The translations under genes and the position numbers were made by a program. The notes below the pieces were generated by a model, which was given only the letters and a program-made list of their open reading frames with translations, had not been told where the DNA came from and searched no databases. A stretch of DNA of 64,000 bases. It comes from JAFLCL01 sp039809495 (GTDB lineage: Bacteria > Myxococcota_A > Polyangia > Polyangiales > Sandaracinaceae). Shown one piece after another: positions 15,185 to 24,245 of this stretch. The stretch lies in assembly GCA_039809495.1 (NCBI GenBank), contig JBDHVC010000010.1, positions 40,936 to 104,935 on the forward strand, in the 5' to 3' direction. Each line of letters starts with the position of its first letter. Within the stretch, counting starts at the first letter, position 1.

Positions 15185-16315
15185 TCAGGGGCTTGGTGAG
15201 ACGCGATCGTCCGTCGGAGCGCCGGGCGTGACGCGGCTGATGACGCCGCCGCAGAGGACGCGATCGTCGTCGTAGACGACGGCCGCCTGGCCGGCGGCGA
15301 CGGCGCGCTCGGGCTCGTGGAAGCGGGCCACGAAGCCGCGCCCTCGGGGCGTGACGAGGGCTCGCGCGGGGCGGTGGTGGTGGCGAACCTGGAGGAGCGC
15401 CTCGAAGGGCTCGCGTCGCTCGCGCACGATCCACGACGCCTCCTCGACCTCGAGCCCCTCGGCGCCGAGCGCCTGCGCCGGCCCGACGATCACGTCCGCC
15501 GTCTCGGGGACGATGCGGAGCACGTAGCGGGGAGGGCCTCCGCCCAGGCCGAGGCCTCTGCGCTGGCCGATGGTGTAGTGGTGGACGCCTGGGTGCGCGG
15601 CGATCAGCGCGCCGCTCGGATCGCGCATCGTGCCGCGGGGGATCGGCGCCTCTCCGCGCGCTCTGAGCTCGCGATCCACGAAGCCCGCGACGTCGCCGTC
15701 GGGAACGAAGCAGAGCTCTTGGGAGTCCTTCTTCGCGAAGTTCGGCACGCCGAGGCGCGCGCCCTCGCGGCGCGTCTCGCGCTTCTCGAGCTCGCCGAGC
15801 GGCAAGAGCATGCGAGCGAGGATCGAGGGGGGGACGCCGTGGAGGAAGTAGCTCTGATCTTTCGCGTGATCGCGACCTCGGCGGAGCGAGGGCGTGCCGT
15901 CGCGGTCGAAGCCGAGGCGCGCGTAGTGGCCCGTCGCGATGGCGTCGCAGCCGAACGAGTCCGCGAGCGCGGCGAGCCGACCGAGCTTGACGTGCTGGTT
16001 GCACGCGGTGCAGGGGCTCGGCGTCCGCCCGTCGCGGTACGCCGCGACGAAGGGGTCGACCACCGTCTCGCGAAACGCGGCGCGCTCGTCGATGACGAAG
16101 TGGGGAAAGCCGAGCGCGTCGGCGGTTCGGCGCGCGTCCTCGCGGTCCTCGGGCGCGCAGCAGCGCCCGACCTTCGCGTCCCCCTCGGCGTCCCAGAGGT
16201 GGAGCGTGACGCCGACGAGCGTGTGGCCACGCTCGAGCAGGAGCGCGGCCGCGACGGACGAGTCGACCCCGCCGCTCAGCGCGACGAGCACCCGCCGGTT
16301 CGACGCGTCGCTCAT
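15185..16315 (-). CDS. mnmA: tRNA-specific 2-thiouridylase MnmA
   Basis: MnmA places the 2-thio group on U34 of tRNA-Lys, -Glu and -Gln, using sulfur delivered from a cysteine desulfurase. The 376-aa protein has the PP-loop ALSGGVDSSVAA, the first catalytic cysteine in TPSPCTACNQHVKLG, and the second in SQELCFVPDGDV. The tRNA-binding and beta-barrel parts include GVHHYTIGQRRGLG. The desulfurase that could feed it lies directly upstream. The ATG at 16315 overlaps the stop of a 13-codon leader ORF; an in-frame GTG at 16333 is the alternative start. Confidence 0.96.
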   Translation of the reverse strand: MSDASNRRVLVALSGGVDSSVAAALLLERGHTLVGVTLHLWDAEGDAKVGRCCAPEDREDARRTADALGFPHFVIDERAAFRETVVDPFVAAYRDGRTPSPCTACNQHVKLGRLAALADSFGCDAIATGHYARLGFDRDGTPSLRRGRDHAKDQSYFLHGVPPSILARMLLPLGELEKRETRREGARLGVPNFAKKDSQELCFVPDGDVAGFVDRELRARGEAPIPRGTMRDPSGALIAAHPGVHHYTIGQRRGLGLGGGPPRYVLRIVPETADVIVGPAQALGAEGLEVEEASWIVRERREPFEALLQVRHHHRPARALVTPRGRGFVARFHEPERAVAAGQAAVVYDDDRVLCGGVISRVTPGAPTDDRVSPSP

Positions 16316-16353
16316 GAGGCGAGGAGGTGCCACGCGCGGGCGCGCGCGTCCAT
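16312..16353 (-). CDS. Short leader ORF (13 codons) overlapping the mnmA start
   Basis: ATG at 16353 follows a strong ribosome site (CCGAGGAGGTCG) and encodes MDARARAWHLLAS, ending in TGA that overlaps the mnmA ATG as ATGA. The mnmA start has no Shine-Dalgarno sequence of its own, so this ORF may deliver ribosomes by termination-reinitiation. The peptide may have no function of its own. Confidence 0.4.
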   Translation of the reverse strand: MDARARAWHLLAS

Positions 16354-16381
16354 CGACCTCCTCGGAGGGCGGGCGAGGCGG

Positions 16382-17557
16382 CTAGCTCGGCCTGCGGGCG
16401 AGCACGCGGCGGGCAGCGCCGATCGCGCGATCGACGTCGTCGTCGCTCGTCTCGAGGCCGAGCGAGAAGCGCACGCAGCTCTCGGCGCGCCAGGGCTCGC
16501 TCGGGTGCAGGGCGCGCACGACGTGCGAGGGCTCGTCGATCCCGCTCGAGCACGCGGCGCCCGCCGAGACGGCGATCCCCTCGAGATCGAGCGCGGCGAC
16601 GAGCGTCGCCTTGCGCCAGCCCGCGAAGGAGAGGTTGGTGACGCTCGCGACGCGCTCGATCCCCACGCCGTTGACGACGCCTCCGAGCGAGACGAGGGCC
16701 GCCTCGAGCCGATCGCGGAGCGCCGCGACGCGCGGCATCGCCTCGAGGCGCTCGGGGAGCGCGTCGAGCGCCGCGCCGAGCCCGGCCAGCGCCGCGACGT
16801 CCGGCGTGCCGGCGCGACGGCCCCGCTCCTGCTGGCCGCCGAGGAGCCGCGGCGCGAGCGTCGCGCAGCGCGGCGCGACGAGCGCGCCCGTCCCCGCGCT
16901 CGCCCCGATCTTCGCGCCGCCGATCGCGACCGCCGCGTTCGCGATGACGAAGCGATCGGCCGGCAGCTTGCCGACGGCCTGGCACGCGTCGAGGACGACG
17001 AGCGCGTCGGGCGAGACGGCGTCGAGGGTCGCGCGGACGTCGAGCACCGTCCCCACCTCGTGCGAGACGACCTGCATCGCGACGAGGACGCGCCCGCCCT
17101 CGGCGGCGGCTCGAGCCGCGACCGCGCGGGCCTGCTCGACGCCTTGTGGCTCGTGCAGCGCGAGCGCGTGGACGCGCGCGCCTCGTAGCGCGATCGCGTC
17201 GATCGCTCGCGCGATCGCGGGGTGCTCGATCGTCGAGGTGATGACGGCGAGGCGCTCGAGCGACGCGAGCGCGTGATCGGTCGAGCCCGGTCGCGCGCCG
17301 AGCCCCTCGGCGAGGCCGAGGACGCCGAGGTTACACGCCTCGGTCCCGCCGCCCGTGAGGACGACGTCCGCCGCGCGGACGCCGAGCGCGCCCGCGACGC
17401 TCGCTCGCGTCAGCTCGAGCCGAGCCCTCGCGGCGCGCCCCTCGGCGTGCGGGCTCGCCGCGTTCGCCCAGGCGCCCTCGTGCGCCTCGAGCATGGCCGC
17501 GCGTGCGCTCGGGAGCAGCGGGGTCGCCGCGTGGTGATCGAGGTAGACCCGGTTCAT
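16382..17557 (-). CDS. Cysteine desulfurase, IscS/NifS family
   Basis: These PLP enzymes remove sulfur from cysteine for tRNA thiolation and iron-sulfur clusters. The 391-aa protein starts VYLDHHAATPLLPSA and contains GGGTEACNLGVLG, EHPAIARA, DACQAVGKLP, the PLP lysine region GGAKIGASAGTGAL and the catalytic cysteine in SAGAACSSG. The residue before the PLP lysine is Ala instead of the usual His. It lies immediately upstream of mnmA on the same strand (66-nt gap), consistent with supplying sulfur for s2U34. No iscU or iscA is adjacent, which argues for a tRNA-directed role. Confidence 0.92.
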   Translation of the reverse strand: MNRVYLDHHAATPLLPSARAAMLEAHEGAWANAASPHAEGRAARARLELTRASVAGALGVRAADVVLTGGGTEACNLGVLGLAEGLGARPGSTDHALASLERLAVITSTIEHPAIARAIDAIALRGARVHALALHEPQGVEQARAVAARAAAEGGRVLVAMQVVSHEVGTVLDVRATLDAVSPDALVVLDACQAVGKLPADRFVIANAAVAIGGAKIGASAGTGALVAPRCATLAPRLLGGQQERGRRAGTPDVAALAGLGAALDALPERLEAMPRVAALRDRLEAALVSLGGVVNGVGIERVASVTNLSFAGWRKATLVAALDLEGIAVSAGAACSSGIDEPSHVVRALHPSEPWRAESCVRFSLGLETSDDDVDRAIGAARRVLARRPS

Positions 17558-17576
17558 CGCTATCGTCCGAGCGGGC

Positions 17577-18800
17577 TCAGGGCGCGGGCGGGTCCGCGGG
17601 GAGCAGGGGATGGCTCGCGATCTCGAGGCGCACGAGCGTGCCCTCGATGCGCTGGTCCGTGACCCACGCGGAGCGCGGCGGGCTCTCGACGACGATGCTA
17701 CCGCCGTGCGCCTCGGCGACGCGACGAGCGAACGCGAGGCCGAGGCCGACCCCGCCGAACTCACGCGTCACGCTGCCGTCGACCTGGTAGAAGACCTCGA
17801 GGATGCGATCGAAGCTGTGAGGCGGGATGCCGGGGCCGGTGTCGGCGACCTCGAACGCGAGGCGCTCCTCGGCGAGGGCCTGCGTGCGGACGGCGACGGT
17901 GCCGCCCTTGGGCGTGAACTTGATGGCGTTGTCGAGCAGGTGCGCGAGCGCGCGGCGGAGCTTGTCCGGATCGCCGTGCGCGGGGAGCGGCCGGTCGGCG
18001 GCCTGGACCCGCAGCGTGATCTGCTTGTCGGCGGCGCGAGGGCGGACCTGATCGATCGCGCGCTTGGCGAGCTTCGCGAGGTCGTAGTCGCGGCCGAAGA
18101 AGTGCAGCCGCCCCGTCTCGAGCGCGGAGACGTCGAGGAGGGTGTCGATGAGCCCGCGGAACCGGGAGACCCCGGCGTCGACGGCGAGCAGCGCCGTCCT
18201 CTGCGTCGGCGTCAGCGGGCCGAGCTCCTCGCCGAGGAGCAGCTTCAGGTAGCCGACGGCGGGCGTCATCGGCGTGGAGAGCTCGTGGCTCAGGTTGCGG
18301 AGGAACTCGCGGCGCAGGCGCGCGAGCTCCTCGAGCCGATCGTTGGCCTCGATCAGCTCGGAGAGCTTCGCCTCGAGCCGCTCGACGATCCGCTGCGAGG
18401 CGACCCGGAGCTGGCGCTCGGCGGCCTGCGGGCGCGCGTCGCGGTGGCCCTCGAGGAAGCGCGCGAGCTCCGCGGCGAAGGCGCGGACGTCGATCGGCTT
18501 CTCGATGTACCCGTCGCAGCCGACCGCGAGGCTCGTCTCCCGGTCTCCCTCGGCGGTGATCGCGACGATGGGGACCTCCGCGATCGCGTCGATGCCTCGC
18601 AGCCGGAGGGCGACCTCGTAGCCGTCGAGGTCGGGGATGTTGATGTCGAGCAGGATCAGATCGGGCGCCTCCCGCGCCGCGATCCGGACGCCCTCGAGGC
18701 CGCTCGTCGCGTCGATGACCTCGTGCCCCGCGGCGGTGAGAACCTTGCGAACGAGGAGGCGGCTGCCAGCATCGTCCTCGATCTGGAGGATCCTCGACAC
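17577..18800 (-). CDS. Hybrid response regulator/histidine kinase
   Basis: This soluble 407-aa signalling protein begins with a receiver domain (LQIEDDAGSR; phosphoacceptor Asp in LILLDINIPDLDG; Lys in GYIEKPID). A coiled linker leads into a HisKA helix with the phosphorylatable His in RNLSHELSTPM. An HATPase domain follows with LLDNAIKFTPKGG, ADTGPGIP and GVGLGLAFARR. There is no sensor or membrane segment, so input must come through phosphorylation of the receiver or a partner protein. The start codon is GTG at 18800. It is 19 nt upstream of the desulfurase gene, but no functional link is obvious. Confidence 0.93.
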   Translation of the reverse strand: MSRILQIEDDAGSRLLVRKVLTAAGHEVIDATSGLEGVRIAAREAPDLILLDINIPDLDGYEVALRLRGIDAIAEVPIVAITAEGDRETSLAVGCDGYIEKPIDVRAFAAELARFLEGHRDARPQAAERQLRVASQRIVERLEAKLSELIEANDRLEELARLRREFLRNLSHELSTPMTPAVGYLKLLLGEELGPLTPTQRTALLAVDAGVSRFRGLIDTLLDVSALETGRLHFFGRDYDLAKLAKRAIDQVRPRAADKQITLRVQAADRPLPAHGDPDKLRRALAHLLDNAIKFTPKGGTVAVRTQALAEERLAFEVADTGPGIPPHSFDRILEVFYQVDGSVTREFGGVGLGLAFARRVAEAHGGSIVVESPPRSAWVTDQRIEGTLVRLEIASHPLLPADPPAP

Positions 18801-18900
18801 GAGGGAGCCTTAGCCCGCCGAGGGTGCCTTGTCTCGTGCGCCGATCTCGCGGCGATCGCGCGGGGTCGACGAGGGCGCGTCCTTCCTCTAAGCCCTCCGC

Positions 18901-19767
18901 ATGTCCGACCGTGAGCCTCCCCGAGAGCGGCGCCCGGCGCCTGCCCCTCCGACTCGTCCGGCGATCGACGCGCAGGCGGGCGCGACGCTCCCCCACCTCG
19001 TCGCGATCATGCAGCGCCTGCTCGCGCCCGACGGTTGCCCCTGGGATCGAGAGCAGACGCTCGCGTCGCTGCGGCCCTTCGTCATCGAGGAGGCGCACGA
19101 GGTCGTCGACGCGATCGATCGCGGTGATCACGCCGATCTGCGCGAAGAGCTCGGCGACCTGCTGCTCCAGATCGTCTTTCAGAGCGAGCTCGGCCGTCGC
19201 GCAGGGACGTTCGCGATCGACGACGTCGTGCTCGCGATCAGCCAGAAGATGGTGGAGCGGCACCCCCACGTCTTCGCGCGAGCGACGGCGCGGACGGCGG
19301 ACGACGTGCTCGACGGCTGGGAGAAGCAGAAGGCTCGAGAGCGCGAGGCCAAGGCGAGCTCGGAGCCGCCGAAGGGGGCGCTCGATGGGGTCCCGGTCGC
19401 GATGCCGGCGCTCCTGCGGGCGGTGCGGATCGGCGAGAAGGCGGGCCGCGTCGGCTACGACTGGCCGAGCGCCGAGGGCGCCCGCGCGAAGGTGGACGAG
19501 GAGCTCGCGGAGCTCGACGAGGCCATCCGCGCGGGAGCGCGCGAGCGGATGTCGGAGGAGCTCGGCGATCTGCTCTTCGCGATCGCGAGCTGGGCTCGGC
19601 TCGCGGCGATCGATCCCGAGGCGAGCCTGCGTGAGACGCTCGATCGGTTCACGACGCGCTTTCGCGCCGCCGAGGCGCTCGCGCGCGAGCGGGGCGGCTC
19701 GCTCGATCGGCTCACGCCGCGCGAGCGGGACGCGCTCTGGGACGAGGTGAAGCGGGCCTCGCGCTGA
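18901..19767 (+). CDS. mazG: Nucleoside triphosphate pyrophosphohydrolase MazG
   Basis: MazG hydrolyses NTPs and dNTPs to the monophosphate and pyrophosphate, clearing aberrant nucleotides and lowering (p)ppGpp. The 288-aa protein has two MazG domains. The first shows CPWDREQTLASLRPFVIEEA and EELGDLLLQIVFQ. The second shows EELAELDEAIRAG and EELGDLLFAIASWARL. An N-terminal ~25-residue Pro/Arg-rich extension is unusual. A TAAG-containing -10-like hexamer ends 8 nt before the ATG and no clear ribosome site is present. Confidence 0.93.
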   Translation: MSDREPPRERRPAPAPPTRPAIDAQAGATLPHLVAIMQRLLAPDGCPWDREQTLASLRPFVIEEAHEVVDAIDRGDHADLREELGDLLLQIVFQSELGRRAGTFAIDDVVLAISQKMVERHPHVFARATARTADDVLDGWEKQKAREREAKASSEPPKGALDGVPVAMPALLRAVRIGEKAGRVGYDWPSAEGARAKVDEELAELDEAIRAGARERMSEELGDLLFAIASWARLAAIDPEASLRETLDRFTTRFRAAEALARERGGSLDRLTPRERDALWDEVKRASR

Positions 19768-19810
19768 CGCTCGGGGCGAGGCGCGCGCGAGGGACCAGGG
19801 CGCGCTCTCG

Positions 19811-19846
19811 CTCGAGGTGGGCTCGCTCGAGGTGGGCTCACTCGAG
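19811..19846. repeat. 15-bp tandem repeat across the stop codon of the large membrane protein gene
   Basis: Read on the plus strand, CTCGAGGTGGGCTCG recurs every 15 bp (19811, 19826 with one change, and a partial at 19841). On the coding strand the last codons and the TGA of the gene ending at 19838 are the first unit. Later units have CGA where this one has TGA. Confidence 0.7.
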
Positions 19847-22800
19847 CTGGGTGGACGGCGTCGCGGGCGCCTCGACGGAGCGGGCTCGGGGGTCGTGCTC
19901 GCGCTTGTCGGACTCGCCCTCCGCGTCGGTCGTGGTGGCCTCGTCCGAGGGCGGCTCGGGCGGCTCGGCGTGGGCGAAGTCGGTCGCGACGAGGCGCGCC
20001 TCGATGTAGCGGCGCATGTAGGGGAGCGCCTGGCTGTAGCGGCCCTCCGCGTCGAGGGCGCGCGAGAGGAAGTAGTACGCCTCCGGGTGACGCTCGACGT
20101 AGTCCTCGTCCGTGCGGACGAGATCCTCGAGCGTCTCGGCCGCCGCCCGGTTCTGCGAGGGCGAGCCGCGGCCGGCCTTGTAGAGGAGGAAGCCGTAGAG
20201 CAGCCGCATCGAGGGGCCGCTGTGCATGCGGAGCGGGGAGGGGATGTCCTCCATCGCCATGAGCGCGGCCCCGTAGTTGCCTTGGTCGATCGAGGCCCGG
20301 ACGCGATCGAAGCCGCCCGTGAGCCGCTCGGCGCTCGCGCGATCGAGCTCGGGCCCGGGGATCGGCGGCTCGACGCGGAGCGAGGGCTCGTGCTCGCTCG
20401 AGAGCAGGTGCGTGAGCACCTCGAGCGCGACGGCCGTCTCCCGCGCGCGCCCCGCCTGCTGCGACTGCTCGATGAACTCCGCCGCCTGATCGTAGCGACC
20501 ATGCGCGACGAGCGACATGGAGAGCTCGGCGAGGTTGCGCGCGCGCTCGTCGCCCGATCCGAAGCCGGCGAGGACGGGCTCGAGGCGCGCGAACGGCCAC
20601 TGGTGCGAGTAGACCGTCGAGAGGTACCCCTCGTAGCGAGCGAAGCCGATGAGGTCGCGCGGCGCCGCGAATTCGATCACGGCGTTGTCGTCGGTGTTGA
20701 TCTCGACGGGCCTGCGGACGCAGTCGGGCGCGTCGCAGCTCGTCACGTTGGTCGAGCTCCAGATCGTCTCCCACGTGGCGTCGCGGCCGGTCCCCCTCCG
20801 TCGCTCCTCGATCTGGGTGTAGGTCATCACCTCGTCGCGCGTCGCGAGCAGCGTGCGGGCGAAGATGTCGAACGGCGCGTGGATGTCGGCGCGCTCGAGC
20901 TGCGCCGCGACGCTCATCCGACCGGGGACGGAGAGCCCCCAGCCCCGGCGCAGGCGCTCGAGGTCGAGCGGGAGCGGCGCGTCCGAGCCGAGCACGACCG
21001 TGTCGGAGGAGTGGTCGTCGGCCGCGAAGACGATGACGTTGCGGTAGACCTGCGCGAAGGTCCGGAAGATGACCTTGATGTTCTCGGGGCTCATCTCGTA
21101 GAGCTGGACCCACTGGCAGTAGATGCCGCCGGGGCGCAGCCTCCGCTTCGCGATGCGGAAGTGATCGAGCGTGAAGAGATCGGAGACGCCGGTGATCCAC
21201 GGGTTCGACGGCTCGCTGATGATCACGTCGTAGGAGCGGTCGGTCGACGCGAGGTAATTGCGGCCGTCGTCGTTGATGATCGAGAGGCGATCCATCTCGA
21301 CGTAGGGGAAGTGATCGAGGCGGTAGTCGAGGAGGTTGACGTCCTCGAAGAAGCGCGCGGCCTCGGGGATGGCGCGCTCGAGCTCGAGCACGTCCACCGA
21401 GCGGACGGGGAACGAGAGCGTCGTGCCGACGCTGACGCCCGAGCCGAACCCGACGATCGCGACGTCGAGATCGGTCGGACCGTCCTGGTGAAAGAGCAGG
21501 GGGAGCGCGGCGACCGAGATCTGGGTCGGCATGTCGTCGCCGTTCGAGGCGTCGACCTTCCCGTTGTTCTTCAGGGCGAAGTGGTGGCCCCACCGCTCGA
21601 CCGTGACCGTCGTCGAGAGGCCGTCGTGGTAGTAGACGAGATCGGGCTGACCCCAGCTCCCGGGATCGAGCATGCCGGCCGCGAGCGAGACGCGAAAGAC
21701 GCCGAGCGTCATCTGCGTCTGGTTCCACCGGATGTCGGGTCGCGCGGACCCGAGCCAGAGCAGCGCGAGCATCGCGGGGATCGCGGGCGCGAGGACGTAG
21801 ACCGTGGCCGCGTGCCACATCGGGAGATCCCGCCCACGCTCGCCCGCCTCGCCCTCGCGAGCGTCCTTCGAGCCCTCCGTCGAGGCGCCCTCGGGCTCCG
21901 TGGCGCCGGCGATGAGCATCGCGAGCGCGAGGAGCATGTTGAGCACGATGCCGACGTGGAGCGTGCGCTCCATGCCGATGAGGGGCATGAGCACGAACCC
22001 GGGCAGCCACGAGCCGACGATCGAGCCGACGGTGTTGCCGGAGTAGACGACCGCGACGTCCTCCGCGATCGCGTCGCCGCCCTCGGTCCAGACGCGCAAC
22101 GCCAGCGGGTACATCGCGCCCATCCCGAGCGTCGCCGGCAGCGTGCAGAGCATCGCCGTGAGGAACATGAAGAATTGGACGAGCCCGACGTTCGAGGGGA
22201 GGTCGGAGACGGACACGACGAGCTGCGCGAACGCGTAGGGGATCTCGTCCTGCCAGAAGTACGAGACGACCGTCGCGAGCCCGATGAAGAGCTGAACCAC
22301 GGCGAGCAGGAGGACCGGGGTGCGCCGCAGGGCGAGCGTCACCGCGAGGAAGACGGAGACCGCGACGACGACCGACGCGATGATCTTGGGGAGGTAGCCG
22401 GTCGAGAAGTAGGTGACGTTGAGGAGCGCGACGACCGCGGGGACGAGCGTCATCACGAGGCCGGGGACGGTCGACTCGTCCGCCGAGCCCCCGAGCACGG
22501 CGTTCATCTGCGTGCGTCGCCGCGCGTAGAGCCCGAGCGCGACGAGGAGCACGATGGGGAGCAGGCTCACGCCGAGGAAGGTCGCGATCGAGCCGTGGTG
22601 TTGCTGGCTGTCGATGCGGATCTCGAGCGCCCAGGGCGCGTTGGCGAGGAGCGAGAGGAGGGCGGTCGTGGCGCCGATGCCGACGAGCGGTCGGCTCTTC
22701 GTGCCGAGGAGCGAGCTCATCGCGGCGCTCCCGATCGCGATGCCGACGAGGAAGGTCTCGAGGATGAGCGCGAACGAGTAGACGGAGCTCCCGATCGTCA

Positions 22801-24061
22801 TCGCGAGCGCGCGCGACCAGACGACCTCGTAGCAGAGGGCCGCCGTGCCCGAGAGGGCGAAGCAGTAGAACGCGGCCTTGCGCGCGATCGGGGGGATCGG
22901 GCTCTCGCTCGCGCGGGGAGATCCGTTCGCGCTCGCGGCGCGCTCCCGCTCGGCCTCGTCTCGCCTCGCCGGCCCGCTCGCCTCGGCCGCGCCCGTCGCG
23001 CGCTCGCTCGCCCCGCGCGCTTGGGAAGCGCGCCCCTTCTTCCCGCGCTTCTCGCGGGGGAGCGGCTCCTCGCTGACGACCTCGACGGGTGCCGACGACG
23101 ACGCGGGGGGCTCGACGTCGGCGGCCGAGGCCGCCGCGGGCGAGGTCGCGAGGCGCGCCCTCGGCGCCCCGACGCTGGTCGCGCGGACCATGCCGAAGAG
23201 CACGAGCGCGAAGCCCGCGAGGCCGACGACGCGGAGCGCCCAGGCGGAGCTCGACGCCTCTTCGGGGACCGCGATCGACGCGAGCAGGCACGCGATGCCG
23301 ACGATCGCCCCGAGGACGAGGAGCGACGTGGTCGCGCGCGAGATGGGCTCCACCACGTCGTCGGCGCGCCGCGGTCGAGGCCAGACCGAGAGCTTCACCC
23401 CGCTCCCCCAGCGGCTCCCGATGAGCGGCTCGCGCAGGAGGGCGATGAGGAGCGCGAGGCCGAGGTTCATCGCGCACGCGACGACGTTCGTCACCATGAG
23501 GCCGACCGTCGGCATCAGGACGAACGCGGAGAGGAGCGGGCCGAGCGCGGCGCCGAAGGTGTTGACGGCGTAGAGGGTGCCCACCTTGCTCGAGGCGGTC
23601 GCGGGATCGTCGCTCGTCGAGACGAAGTGCCGGACGAGGAGCGGGGTCGAGGCGCCCATCAGCGTCGTCGGGACGATGAGGATCGGCACGACGCAGAGGA
23701 AGCGCGCGACGAGGAAGATGCCCGACTCGGAGCCGAAGGACTGCCGCAGCGTCGCGTTCACCGTCGCGAGCCAGCCGTCGGAGGCGACGAGGAAGGGGAT
23801 GAGCAGCGACCAGACGGCGACGCCGAGCTCGGCGAAGGCGTAGGTGAAGATCGGGTGCTCGATGCGGTTCGCGTAGCGCCCGGAGATCCAGTTCCCGAGG
23901 CCGAGGCCCGCCATGAACACCGTGAGCACGGTGCTGATCGCGACCGACGTGGCTCCGAAGACGTGGTGGAGGTGTCGCGTCCAGATCGTCTGGAAGATCA
24001 GCGACGAGGCGCCCGAGAGGAAGAAGGCGGCGTAGGGGGCGAAGCGCATCCACTTGCGCAC
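19838..24061 (-). CDS. Membrane-fused spermidine-synthase-like protein with duplicated membrane domain and TPR tail
   Basis: This 1407-aa protein has two homologous membrane halves. One starts FLSGASSLIFQTIWTRHL, the other ALSGTAALCYEVVWSRAL. Each also carries a matching late helix (LYAVNTFGAALG and VVYSGNTVGSIVG). They are separated by a ~100-residue Ala/Glu/Ser-rich linker. A spermidine-synthase-like Rossmann domain follows: FGSGVSVGTTLSFP, VDVLELERAIPEAARFF, NDDGRNYLAST and ISEPSNPWITG. In it the Asp expected after the fourth strand is Glu, so polyamine synthesis is doubtful. The last ~300 residues look TPR-like. No speD is nearby. The real substrate is unknown. Confidence 0.85.
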   Translation of the reverse strand: MRKWMRFAPYAAFFLSGASSLIFQTIWTRHLHHVFGATSVAISTVLTVFMAGLGLGNWISGRYANRIEHPIFTYAFAELGVAVWSLLIPFLVASDGWLATVNATLRQSFGSESGIFLVARFLCVVPILIVPTTLMGASTPLLVRHFVSTSDDPATASSKVGTLYAVNTFGAALGPLLSAFVLMPTVGLMVTNVVACAMNLGLALLIALLREPLIGSRWGSGVKLSVWPRPRRADDVVEPISRATTSLLVLGAIVGIACLLASIAVPEEASSSAWALRVVGLAGFALVLFGMVRATSVGAPRARLATSPAAASAADVEPPASSSAPVEVVSEEPLPREKRGKKGRASQARGASERATGAAEASGPARRDEAERERAASANGSPRASESPIPPIARKAAFYCFALSGTAALCYEVVWSRALAMTIGSSVYSFALILETFLVGIAIGSAAMSSLLGTKSRPLVGIGATTALLSLLANAPWALEIRIDSQQHHGSIATFLGVSLLPIVLLVALGLYARRRTQMNAVLGGSADESTVPGLVMTLVPAVVALLNVTYFSTGYLPKIIASVVVAVSVFLAVTLALRRTPVLLLAVVQLFIGLATVVSYFWQDEIPYAFAQLVVSVSDLPSNVGLVQFFMFLTAMLCTLPATLGMGAMYPLALRVWTEGGDAIAEDVAVVYSGNTVGSIVGSWLPGFVLMPLIGMERTLHVGIVLNMLLALAMLIAGATEPEGASTEGSKDAREGEAGERGRDLPMWHAATVYVLAPAIPAMLALLWLGSARPDIRWNQTQMTLGVFRVSLAAGMLDPGSWGQPDLVYYHDGLSTTVTVERWGHHFALKNNGKVDASNGDDMPTQISVAALPLLFHQDGPTDLDVAIVGFGSGVSVGTTLSFPVRSVDVLELERAIPEAARFFEDVNLLDYRLDHFPYVEMDRLSIINDDGRNYLASTDRSYDVIISEPSNPWITGVSDLFTLDHFRIAKRRLRPGGIYCQWVQLYEMSPENIKVIFRTFAQVYRNVIVFAADDHSSDTVVLGSDAPLPLDLERLRRGWGLSVPGRMSVAAQLERADIHAPFDIFARTLLATRDEVMTYTQIEERRRGTGRDATWETIWSSTNVTSCDAPDCVRRPVEINTDDNAVIEFAAPRDLIGFARYEGYLSTVYSHQWPFARLEPVLAGFGSGDERARNLAELSMSLVAHGRYDQAAEFIEQSQQAGRARETAVALEVLTHLLSSEHEPSLRVEPPIPGPELDRASAERLTGGFDRVRASIDQGNYGAALMAMEDIPSPLRMHSGPSMRLLYGFLLYKAGRGSPSQNRAAAETLEDLVRTDEDYVERHPEAYYFLSRALDAEGRYSQALPYMRRYIEARLVATDFAHAEPPEPPSDEATTTDAEGESDKREHDPRARSVEAPATPSTQLE

Positions 24062-24091
24062 GGTGAGCTCCAGGGCGGGAAGAAGGTGCGG

Positions 24092-24097
24092 ACTATA
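24092..24097 (-). promoter_or_regulatory. Candidate -10 element for the large membrane protein gene
   Basis: The minus strand reads TATAGT 31 nt before the start at 24061. No good -35 lies at the expected distance. Instead two direct repeats occur upstream, suggesting activator-dependent initiation. Confidence 0.35.
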
Positions 24098-24122
24098 GAC
24101 CAGCCGCGCGCGCGCGCTCCCC

Positions 24123-24162
24123 GCCAGGTGCGTTCAACTCGAGCCAGGTGCGTTCAACTCGA
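24123..24162. repeat. Two perfect 20-bp direct repeats upstream of the large membrane protein gene
   Basis: GCCAGGTGCGTTCAACTCGA occurs at 24123-24142 and again, adjacent, at 24143-24162. On the coding strand each unit contains TTGAAC. The pair lies 25-70 nt upstream of the TATAGT hexamer, a usual place for an activator site, but slippage duplication is also possible. Confidence 0.7.
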
Positions 24163-24245
24163 GCCCCGACGAGGAGCGCGGGCTCGGGAGGCCGCGCCCC
24201 GATCCGTCGCCTGGCGGTGGCCGTACGGATCGCCCCGAGCGGCGC

